Source of the DNA: Glandiceps talaboti
Lineage: Eukaryota > Hemichordata > Enteropneusta > Spengelidae
Assembly (NCBI RefSeq): GCF_964340395.1
Contig: NC_135555.1
Location: 20,495,447 to 20,559,446 of the forward strand
Direction of reading: 5' to 3'
DNA: 64,000 nucleotides
The position numbers were made by a program, and so were the translations under genes. This document shows, one piece after another, positions 47,338-64,000 of the stretch; position 1 is the stretch's first letter; each line of letters starts with the position of its first letter. The notes under the pieces were generated by a model that worked only from the letters and a program-made list of their open reading frames with translations, ran no database searches and was not told where the DNA came from.

Positions 47338-48305
47338 TTATCGAACGCTATGACGTTTTAAAGGTTGAAAAAAGTGTAGACGATAGCTCCTGTCGCTTAT
47401 TAAAGGAAATGGCCTTCAACATACTAAATAACGAATTTTAGAAATTTAATAGGAAATATCTTAACTGCAAACCGTGACAACAGCCATACAAAACTGTAGC
47501 AGTACATCCGCTGTAACTCGACACATATACATGCTCAGCTATACATGAATAAATAAAACAAACACACAAACAGTACTATAAGCTAATAACGAAATATTTA
47601 TTTACAATAAAATTCATATATTTTAAATGATATGGCAGTCTTTGCTCTAAAAAGAGCGATTCGGTTAACACCCAAGGTGTTGGTCAAAATCAACACTGTG
47701 ATGTAGACATTGATTTCATTAAGTTCAGATATATTTCATTGATGTCTTCATTTGCAGTCAGAGTACGTAATGAGACGCGATGTTTGTCACGAAAATAATT
47801 TTTCGACTTCTACAAATCGTCAGACCAATTCTGTGTACAGGGATATGACAAGAAGAGATTTATCATTACTTGTAGTCCTTATTCAAGAAATATTATCACT
47901 GTGTTAATGTTTAGTGGAAAGTGACACAAAGAATGGATTTATCATTGCACCTTCTCAATTGGCTTGAAGAAACAACACATGATTGATAACATCTATACAT
48001 AGACAAGGGGTAATTATTACAACTGTTCGTACATGACCATTACGAGTTGATGTTTTTTACGACTGTATATATTGAGTGTTCGACATCAGAGCATGACAGG
48101 GATCACTATAGTGGTGTATCGTGGTCTGAGATTATATGGAGAAAACAATATTTATGAAATTTGTAAGTTCACACGCATCGGATTTTTGAACTAAGAAATG
48201 TGTTGAATAATTATAATTGTACACATTTCTATGTGTAATATATTTATCCATGTATCTGTGTATTAAAATCTTTTCTAAGCAAAATATTAGTGTACAAATA
48301 CTTAC
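47338..48305 (-). other. 3' flank of coiled-coil gene, unit A
   Basis: The exon with the stop codon ends at a good donor (48306|48305, ACAG|GTAAGT), so a further 3' UTR exon is expected here. An AATAAA on the minus strand lies near 47597-47602. The sequence is repeated in units B, C and D. Confidence 0.4.
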
Positions 48306-48334
48306 CTGTATTATCTTTGTAGTCTTACACAGAA

Positions 48335-51584
<3,250 letters not shown>

Positions 51585-51800
51585 TTTCGAGTAATATTAG
51601 TGAATATATACGGCATATACGTTTGCTATCACTGCATAAACAGTCAGCATTTGCACGTTCTATTTACATTGACAACTTTCGTTGTACATGGTAACTATGT
51701 TCGAACTTCTCAAAGTCACGTAGAATATCGCGAGTTCTGATGTGAGTTGATATTCGAACACAGCACCATGGCGTCCTATATCCTCCGCCGTAGCTTTGGT
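51585..51800 (-). promoter_or_regulatory. Probable 5' UTR / leader of coiled-coil gene, unit A
   Basis: About 200 bp upstream of the ATG are nearly identical between units A and C, more so than the introns. An acceptor-like 'gactgtttatgcag' lies at about 51636-51650 (minus). Minus-strand open frames here differ by indels between units, so they are unlikely to be coding. Confidence 0.4.
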
Positions 51801-51864
51801 ACGTACGTGATAACAGCTTTCTCACATGCATGACGTTTATACTTGGATGAATAATATGGTCCCA

Positions 51865-52077
<213 letters not shown>

Positions 52078-52765
52078 ATGATTTTGAGTTTGTGGCAAAT
52101 AAAATACTATATAAGATTTAGCTGATCACTTGAAAACTTCAAAAGTTAAAATCATGACAATTTCTTACATGACTATTACTACCGTTTTACGTTACAGTAG
52201 GTAATATAACAGTGATTTTCTGTCACAACGTTGTTGCGAATCGCTATCGTACTCTTAAAGTTGATATTCAGACCAGAGTTGTTTAGAGAATTCGTCCAAT
52301 CTGTTGATCACATATGTCTCACAGATATGGGAAACTAAGTGTATTGCTGACAATCCCAAAGGTGTACCGAATACAAAGCAATTGAAACCAGATTTTCCAA
52401 GGACCATCTGAGACAACCATATCAAAAAGTATTGCCATAGAAACTGAATGTAATAAGAAATGATTTTCTCCGACTTCATCGTTCTAAGTATGATCTGTAC
52501 GGTACCAACGTCTAACGACATCTAATAAAGTTGACAATTTTTTGACAAACAAGGAAATGGTATGGTCCGTATATATTTCACGACTGTTTACACACGGACA
52601 TCAAGTCGGTGTACATAATACCACCAATTACTGGGAAAGAAGAAATTCACCTATTTAGAATGATTGAACCATTTCATGTGAAGTTGTACGACTTGACGTG
52701 TTTTAAAACGGACAAATATTAGAAGCTACGAAATATTTTATTTGAACGATTATATCATAAAGATA

Positions 52766-52805
52766 CTTACCTGCTGAATTCGTATTGTCACTCCAAAATA
52801 TTTAT
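52766..52805 (-). other. Candidate non-coding first exon donor, unit A
   Basis: On the minus strand 'cgaattcagcag|gtaagtat' is a strong donor, conserved in unit C at 62259-62270. It may end a 5' UTR exon of the coiled-coil gene. Confidence 0.35.
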
Positions 52806-53629
52806 GTTGTAATGAATTACAACATATTGTTTTGCGATTTTCCTGTTGGGTTAACGTTGTAAAGCTGATCGCATAAAGTGTAAAAATGGCCCGCTCTGAA
52901 TTTCCTTTTTGTAAAACACGGTCCTCTCCTTGTTCAAACTTTGAAAAAAACCATGGTTTAAAATGTTATCAGGGTAGAGACACTAGTTCCAAAACCAGTA
53001 ATAGTACAGATCGACTAAACGCTGCCACCACAGTCCGAGGGTGATAATAGTAAATGCTTTTGTTTTTTTTAGCACACAACTACAGTCACCGTGAATTTGT
53101 ATGAAAACACTACATTATTAATAAACTCCTATGTTATGATCTAATTGACAGAGCTGAAGGCAAATTCTCCTAAGTTTATAGATGGAAGCACTGACACTAT
53201 AGGCCAACATCCCCACTCCCCCATATTATCCCCAAATATCTTACAACACTGTTTCCCCTTCCACCTGTGAGACCTACTCCTCTCCTCACATAGCAACTAA
53301 CAATTAATTCACTACATGGTTTTCAGCAGAGACTTCACTGATATCTTCTGATATTAATACGGTAGAATGATGGTACTAGTGGCCCGGGGACTGGTGGGAT
53401 GTGACAACGGAGGGATGCGGCCGGATTCTAAAATCACAAAATAATATAGAAGTTAGATAATATAACTAGTCAATTTAAATGTGACCTTCCCCAATTCACC
53501 GTTTCTAAAATATAGTCCTCTCAGAGAACCCGGTTGTACAAGCAAGAAAGATCATATATGTGTGTATATGTATATATGTATGAATCAGTGTATCTGTGTG
53601 TCTATATATTATACGAGTACATTTGTACA
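52806..53629. other. Upstream flank of unit A gene
   Basis: No gene. Duplicated in unit C (62300-63000). Confidence 0.5.
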
Positions 53630-56480
53630 TATTTTATTTATTGTATAAGCTTGCAGCGTACAATTTCCAAAACCAGTTTCCCTTAAAAATATTAAAATTT
53701 GATAAATTGTTTATATCGGTAGCTCCATGCATTTCTGTATAACACCTTCGTCTTTTTTTGAAATATTTCGAAACATTCGTAAACAAAAGTAAAATGAAAG
53801 TGTTTCAGAATTCGTGGAATGTCATGTCATGAATTGTACCATAACAGCCCATGTCAGTTAGTGTTATATCGCCCCCTAGTGTCAGGTTACTGATTTCAAC
53901 TGGAAAGTACATGTTTTGTAGCATACGTGTTTTATCGAACGCTATGACGTTTTAAAGGCTGAAAAAAGTGTAGACGATATCCCCTGTCGCTTATTAAAGG
54001 AAATGACTTTCAACTTGCAGACTAAATAACGAATTTTAGAAATTAAGAAATATCCGTGACAGCAGCCATACAAAACTGTAGCAGTACATCCGCTGTAACT
54101 CGACACATATACATGTGCTCAGATATACATGAATAAATAAAACAAACAAACACACAAACAGTACTATAAGCTAATAACGAAATATTTATTTACAATAAAA
54201 TCCATATATTTTAAATGATATGGCAGTCTTTGCTCTAAAAAGAGCGATTCAATTAACACCCAAGGTGTTGGTCAAAATCAACGCTGTGATGTAGACATTG
54301 ATTTCATTAAGTTCAGATATATTTCATTGATGTCTTCATTTGCAGTCAGAGTACGTAATGAGACGTGGTGTTTGTCACGAAAATACTTTTTCGACTTCTA
54401 CAAATCGTCAGACCAATTCTGTGTACAGGGATATTACATGAAGAGATCTATCATTATTTGTAGTCCTTATTTAAGAAATATTATCACTGTGTTAATGTTT
54501 AGTGGAAAGTTACACAAAGAATGGATTTATCATTGCACCTTATTAATTAGCTTGAAGAAACAACACGTACACATGATTGATAACATCTATACATAGACAA
54601 GGGGTGATTATTACAACTGTTCGTACACGACCATTACGAGTTGATATTTTTTACGACTGTATATATTCAGTGTTCGACATCAGAGCATGGCAGGGATCAC
54701 TATAGTGGTGTATCGTGGTCTGAGATTATATGGAGAAAGCAATATTTATGAAATTTGTAAGTTCACACGCATCGGATTTTCAAACCAAGAAATGTGTTGA
54801 ATAATTAGAATTGTACATATTTCTATGTGTAATATATTTATCCATGTATCTGTGTATTAAAATCTTTTCTAAGCAAAATAGTAGTGTACAAACACTTACC
54901 TGTATTATCTTTGTAGTCTTACACAGAATCAGTCTTTCCCTACGTTCTCTTCCTTCTCTCCAGTATCTGTTGTCATAATCTCAGAGCCATCACCTGAATG
55001 ACGTCTTGAAGCTGTAAATTTGTTTTGAGAGATCAATTAGTAATTGATTACTGACGCCCTCTATCTTGTACACGATGGCAATGCTAGGTGCACACTTCCA
55101 TTGGTTATAACACAATGAGGATTCCGAAATAATTTATTACAGTACAGCATGCAACGGTTGGCATGGAAAATCGTTTGAAACTGAGTCCAACATTCGTAAC
55201 AGTCAAGATATGAAAGGGTAAAATCATTCACACATTCAAAGGAGCGAAGGAAGTATAAATACTCACTGTTCTGTGCTTTGGAATCTTGTTTTCTGATCAC
55301 ATTTCTAATATTTTGTAATCTTCCTCCAATCACCATTATCTTCTCCATTTTTACTTTGACATCTTCTTCAGCTGCCATTAGTCTCTTCTGTTCATCCAAA
55401 ATAAACTGTTCTCGCTGAGATATCTCTTTCAACTTTTGTTCAACATTCTCTTCTCTTACTCTGACAGTTTTTCTTTCGTCTTCTATACTCATGATCAGCA
55501 TTTTACTTGTTTCTTTGTCCAAGGAGATTCTGTCCAAGTTTTCTTTATATCATCCATTCGTACTTTGACTTCATTTATCATCTCTTTCAGTTCACTTCCA
55601 CGTCTCCCCTGACAGCTTCTTCCTTCTCAAGTAATTTTTCAAACAATTCCTTAAGTCGGTTTGATTGTTCCTTGACAGCCCCCTTTTTCTTTCCAAACTC
55701 AGCGTACAGTGTCTCCAACTCCTTTTCTTTCTGTGACAAATTTTCGTCTTTTGCTTTCAACAGAACCTTCTTCAATTGTATCTTTTCTTCCCGGTTTTCT
55801 AATTCTTCTGATCTCTTCATTAGCATTTTCTTTTCTTTGTCCAATTTGTCGGCATGTTCTTTAATGAGACCCTTTGATGATGCTATGCTCAGTTCTCTTT
55901 CTCCCAGGCACTTTTCTTTCAGCTCGTTGGTCTTTTGTTTTTCTATCACGTCACTTATAGTAATCATCTTGAGAAAGTATTCTTTTGACGTCAGTTCTTT
56001 TTGCAAGTTCTTTCGTTCCTTCCCTTTTTTCATCATAGACATCAAGTCTTCGTCTTTCATTTGTGTTAACTTGGTGAAAGTGGCCACTTTTTCATTCATT
56101 TCGACTAACTTCTTTTTCATTTCAGCATTGTTGTGCATGGTAACTATGTTCGAACTTCTCAAAGTCATGTAGAATATCGCGCGTTCTGATGTGAGTTAAT
56201 GTTCGAGCACAGCACCATGGCGTCCTTGATCCTCCACCGTAGCTTTGGTACGTACGTGATAACAACTTTCTCACATGCATAACGTTTATAATTGGATGAA
56301 TAATATGGCTGAAAACTTCAAAAGTTAAAACCATGACAATTTCTTGCATGACTATTAGAAGTATTTTACGGACTAATATAGTGATTTTATGTCACAACGT
56401 TGTAGCGAATCGTAATCTCCAAGTTCATATTCAGACTAGAGTTGTTTAGAATTCGTCCAATCTGATGATCATATGTCTCT
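53630..56480 (-). repeat. Tandem unit B (internally deleted)
   Basis: Matches unit A from 47036 up to about 49600, then jumps to the equivalent of 51684 and fades out near 56480. About 2.1 kb, covering exons 1, 2 and the first half of exon 3, is missing, as is the (TC)n tract. Confidence 0.88.
54929..56135 (-). pseudogene. Coiled-coil gene relic, unit B
   Basis: Retains the last exon (55011-54929, with stop) and the 3' part of the large exon (about 56132-55267). The start exons are gone. Relative to unit A it has a 67-bp deletion (A 48950-49016; at about 55544 here) and a 2-bp gain ('ctgacagcttc' near 55611), so the remaining frame is broken. The donor after the large exon is intact. The deletion junction reads 'gcattgttgtgcatgg', with TTGT common to both edges. 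Confidence 0.85.
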
Positions 56481-56489
56481 GAAATCCAT

Positions 56490-57123
56490 GGCCAAGTGAT
56501 ATACCTATTGAAAATCTCAAATAGAATATAGATATTTAGGCAAAATCTCCATATGTGTTTTCTAAATATCTTGATAAATTTCATTCAATTGCGATTTTTT
56601 TCAAAATATCGGACATGAATGTACATAAGACCATTGAATTTTCGAAAAGATAAAACTCTCTCAGCCCTTCTTTTAGTGGCCATTTATTCCTCGCTATGTG
56701 ATCTGTCATATGGTGCTTCCAATTACGGATTACGAATGAAAGTATCGGTCAATAGGCTATTCGCTCAATCGTTTTTTGCCATATCGCTTAATGACGTATA
56801 AGCCTCTTGCCACTCAACTCAATGTAGGCGTGGCTTTCAGGATTCTCAGTATTGTCAGCCTCGTCAACTTGCTTTCCAATCTGCACATTAAAAGATGTAA
56901 CTGATAAGTCTGTGAGCATTTTTTTATGGAGGGGGAGGGGGCTGGGTAAAAATGGGGGGGGGGGGGCATGAAAAGAATTGAGGGTCCAAAGTGCGGGCCA
57001 TGGAAATTCTGATCGTCTGAAAGAGAGGCCTCGAAATATTTTCAAGATTTGAACCAAATTAAACCTCAGGATCTGTCGTTTACCGAGTAAATGAACAAAA
57101 TCTCGTAGCTTCGACGCAATTAC
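56490..57123. other. Unique spacer between units B and C
   Basis: No counterpart in the other units. A G-rich run lies at 56954-56967. No gene recognised. Confidence 0.5.
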
Positions 57124-58137
57124 TTTTATCGAACGCTATGACGTTTTAAAGGTTGAAAGAAGTGTAGACGATAGCTCCTCTCGCTTATTAAAGGAAATGA
57201 CTTTCAACTTGCAAACTAAATAACGAAATTTAGACATTAGGAAATATCTTAACTGCAAACCGTGACAACAGCCATACAAAACTGTAGCAGTACATCCGCT
57301 GTAACTCGACACATATACACCTTCAGCTATACATGAATAAATGAATAAAACAAACATACAAACAGTACTATAAGCTAATAACGAAATATTTATTTACAAT
57401 AAAATCCATATATTTTAAATGACAAGGCAGTCTTTGCTCTAAAAAGAGCGATTCAATTAACACCCAAGGTGTTGGTCAAAATCAACACTGTAATGTAGAC
57501 ATTGATTTCATTAAGTTCAGATATATTTCATTGATGTCTTCATTTGAATATGGCTTGCAGTCAGAGTACGTAATGAGACACGGTGTTTGTCATGAAAATA
57601 CTTTTTTCGACTTCTACAAATCGTCAGACCAATTCTGTGTACAGGGATATTACATGAAGAGATCTATCATTACTTGTAGTCCTTATTTAAGAAATATTAT
57701 CACTGTGTTAATGTTTAGTGGAAAGTTACACAAAGAATGGATTTATCATTGCACCTTCTTAATTAGCTTGAAGAAACAACACATGATTGATAACATCTAT
57801 ACATAGACAAGGGATAATTATTACAACTGTTCGTACATGACCATTACGAGTTGATGTTTTTTACGACTGTATATATTCAGTGTTCGACATCAGAGCATGA
57901 CAGGGATCACTATAGTGGTGTATCGTGGTCTGAGATTATATGGAGAAAGCAATATTTATGAAATTTGTAAGTTCACACGCATCGGATTTTAAACCAAGAA
58001 ATGTGTTGAATAATTAGAATTGTACACATTTCTATGTGTAATATATTTATCCATGTATCTGTGTATTAAAATCTTTTCTAAGCAAAATAGTAGTGTACAA
58101 ACACTTACCTGTATTGTATTTATAGTCTTACACAGAA

Positions 58138-61350
<3,213 letters not shown>

Positions 61351-63060
61351 TTTCGAGTAATATTAGTGAATATATACGGCATATACGTTTGCTATCACTG
61401 CATAAACAGTCAGCATTTGCACGTTCTATTTACATTGACAACTTTCGTTGTGCATGGTAACTATGTTCGAACTTCTCAAAGTCACGTAGAATATCGCGAG
61501 TTCTGATGTGAGTTGATATTCGAACACAGCACAATGAGATCCTCTGCCGTAGCTTTGGTACGTACGTGATAACAGCTTTCTCACATGCATAACGTTTATT
61601 ATTAGATGAATAATATGGCCACATATTTAGCTGATCACTTGAAAACATCAAAAGTTAAAATCATGACAATTTCCTACATGACTATTCCTACCATTTTACG
61701 TTACAATAGGTAATACTAACAGATATTTTATGTCACAAGGTTGTCGCGAATCGTAATCTTCAAGTTGATATTCAGTCCAGGGTTGTTTAGAATTCATCCA
61801 ATCTGTTGATCACATGTCTCACAGATATGGGAAACTAAGTGTATAGCTGACAATCCCAAAGGTGTACCGAATACAAAGCAATTGAAACCAGATTTTCCAA
61901 AGACCATGAGACAACCATATCAAAAACTATTGCCATAGAAACTGAATGTAATAAGAAATGATTTTCTCCGACTTCATCGTTCTAAGTATGATCTGTACGG
62001 TACCAACGTCTAAAAACATCCTATAAAGTTGACAATTTTTCGACAAACAAGGAAATGGTCCGTATATATTTCACGACTGTTTACACACGGACATCAAGTC
62101 GGTGTACATAATACCACCAATTACTAGTAAACAAGCAATTCAACTAATTAGAATGATTGAACCATTTCATGTAAAGTTTTACGACTTGACGTGTTTTCAA
62201 ACGGACAAATATTAGAAGCTACGAAATATTTTATTTGGACGATTATATCATAAAGATACTTACCTGCTGAATTCGTATTGTCGCTCCAAAGTATTTATGT
62301 TGTAAAGAATTTGACATATTGTTTTGCAACGTTACCGTAGGGTTAACGTTCTAAGGCTGATCGCATAGAGTGTAAAAATGGCCCTCTCTGAATTTCCTTT
62401 TCCTAAAACACGATCCTCTCCTTGTTCAAATTAAAAAAAAAACACCCTGGTTTAAAATGTTATCAGAGACACTATTTCCAAAACTAATAATGGTAGAGAG
62501 CGACTAACTATCATCACCGTGAATTTACATGAAAACACTACATTATTAATTAACTCCTATGTTATGATCTAATTGACAGAGCTGAAGGCAAATTCTCCCA
62601 AGTTTTTTTACAGATGGAAACGCTTACACTATAGGCCAACATCCCCACTCCACCATATTATACCTTACCTCTCCCCAAATATCTTACAACACTGTTTCCC
62701 CTTCCACCTGTGAGACCTACTCCTCTCCTCAAATAACAACTAACAATTAATTCACTCCATGGTTTTCAGCAGCGACTTCACTTTATATGTTCTGATATTT
62801 ACGGTAGAATGGTGGTACTAGTGGCCCGGGGACTAGTGGGATGTGACAGCGGAGGCATGCGGCCGGATTCTAAAATCACAAAATAATATAAAAGTTAGAT
62901 AATATAACGAGTCAATTTAAATGTGACCTTCCCCAATTCACCGTTTCTAAAATATAGTCCTCTCAGAGAACCCATTTGTACAAGCAAGAAAGATCATATA
63001 TGTGTGTATATGTATATATGTATGAATCAGTGTATCTGTGTGTCTATATAATATACGAGT
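61351..63060. other. Upstream flank of unit C gene
   Basis: Parallels 51585-53629 but lacks the (TC)n tract. The conserved donor is at 62263/62264. No other gene seen. Confidence 0.5.
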
Positions 63061-64000
63061 ACATATTTTATTTATTGTATAAGCTTGCATCGTACAATTT
63101 CCAAAACCAGTTTCCCTTAAAAATATTAAAATTTGAAAAATCGTTTAGTTCTGTATTTCTGTATTACACCTTCGTCTTTTTTAAAAATATTTTGAAACCT
63201 TCGTAAACAAAAGAAAAATGTAAGTGTTTCAGAATTCTTGGAATGTCATGTCATGAATTGTACCACAACAGCCCATGTCAGTTTATGTTATATCGCCCCC
63301 TGGTGTCAGATTACTGATTTCAACTGGAAAGTACATGTTTTGTAGCGTAAGTGTTTTATCGAACGCTATGACGTTTGAAAGGTTGCAGGTTAAAGGAAAT
63401 GACTTTAAACTTGCAGACTAAATAACGAATTTTAGAAATTAGGAAATATCCGTGACAGCAGCCATACAAAACTGTAGCAGACTAGTACAGCTGATGTAAC
63501 TCAACACACATGCTAGAAATTAATCAAACGTACACACAAACGGTAATATTAGCTTGTAACAAAAAGGAAAATATTTATTTACAATAAAATCCATATATTT
63601 TAAATGATATGGCAGTCTTTGCTCTAAAAAGAGCGATTGAATTAACACCCAAGGTGTTGGTCAAAATCAACGCTGTAATGTAGATGTTGAATTCATTAAG
63701 TTCAGATATATTTCATTGATGTCTTCATTTGAATAGGGCTTGCAGTCAGAGTATGTAATGAGACGCGGTGTTTGTCACGAAATACTTTTTTCGACTTCTA
63801 CAAATCGTCAGACCAATTCTGTGTACAGGGATATTACATGAAGAGATCTATCATTACTTGTAGTCCTTATTTTAAAAAAAATATTATCACTGTGTTAATG
63901 TTTAGTGGAAAGTGACACAAAGAATGGATTTATCATTGCACCTTCTTAATTAGCTTGAAGAAACAACACATGGTTGATAACATCTATACATAGACAAGGG
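63061..64000 (-). repeat. Tandem unit D (partial, runs off window)
   Basis: Matches the 3' flank of units A-C (landmark at 63354; 'gtcagagtatgtaatgagac' near 63744). The gene body of this fourth unit would lie beyond 64000. Confidence 0.85.

Noticed and set aside
54327-57806. 89-91-aa plus-strand ORFs repeated in units B and C (and broken in A)
   Set aside because: They lie in the duplicated 3' flank and are frame-disrupted in unit A, with no recognisable domain. Probably non-coding.

Overview
The window is a stretch of animal nuclear genome: AT-rich by eye, multi-exon genes with kilobase introns, GT-AG splice sites, long microsatellites and many short inverted-repeat elements. SHCBP1-family and peroxisomal NUDT7-family genes, together with the density of foldback elements and of (CAGA)n/(GTAT)n tracts, point to a marine invertebrate such as a hemichordate, cephalochordate, echinoderm or lophotrochozoan. 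The phylum cannot be fixed from this sequence alone. No bacterial genes, CRISPR arrays, rRNA genes or convincing tRNA genes were seen.

Region 1 (1-14 kb) is a small plus-strand cluster of NUDT7-type Nudix (coenzyme A diphosphatase) genes. Copy 1 (1378-2112) is intact but divergent, copy 2 (3252-3966) is a pseudogene with two 2-bp frameshifts and a 24-bp deletion, and copy 3 (13258-13980) looks canonical. All three end in the peroxisomal signal SKL. Copies 1 and 2 share a motif of about 45 bp, present twice upstream of each start.

Region 2 (14-26.4 kb) has no gene I can support. It holds foldback elements, several dispersed repeat families, a degenerate tandem repeat of about 150 bp and very long simple repeats, including about 320 bp of (AG)n.

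Region 3 (26.4-45 kb) is a nine-exon plus-strand SHCBP1-like gene (CDS 26677-44866, 561 aa). All exon joins keep frame. Its promoter carries CCAAT, CHR-like and E2F-like motifs. Its introns hold about 2 kb of a 40-bp minisatellite, a duplicated exon-5 tail with a decoy splice donor, and several families of inverted-repeat elements. A 25-bp tandem repeat follows the 3' end.

Region 4 (47-64 kb) is a tandem array of at least four units carrying a minus-strand gene for a large, highly charged coiled-coil protein that I do not recognise. Unit A holds an intact four-exon gene (787 aa predicted). Unit B is an internally deleted, frameshifted relic. Unit C is full length with one 2-bp frameshift. Unit D runs off the window edge. 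In units A and C a long (CT)n microsatellite forms the polypyrimidine tract of the exon-2 splice acceptor.

There is no sign that the three gene families work in one pathway. The Nudix proteins are predicted to act on CoA or acyl-CoA in peroxisomes. The SHCBP1-like protein is predicted to act in signalling or cytokinesis. The coiled-coil protein is probably structural or scaffolding. All alignments, counts and splice sites were made by eye.
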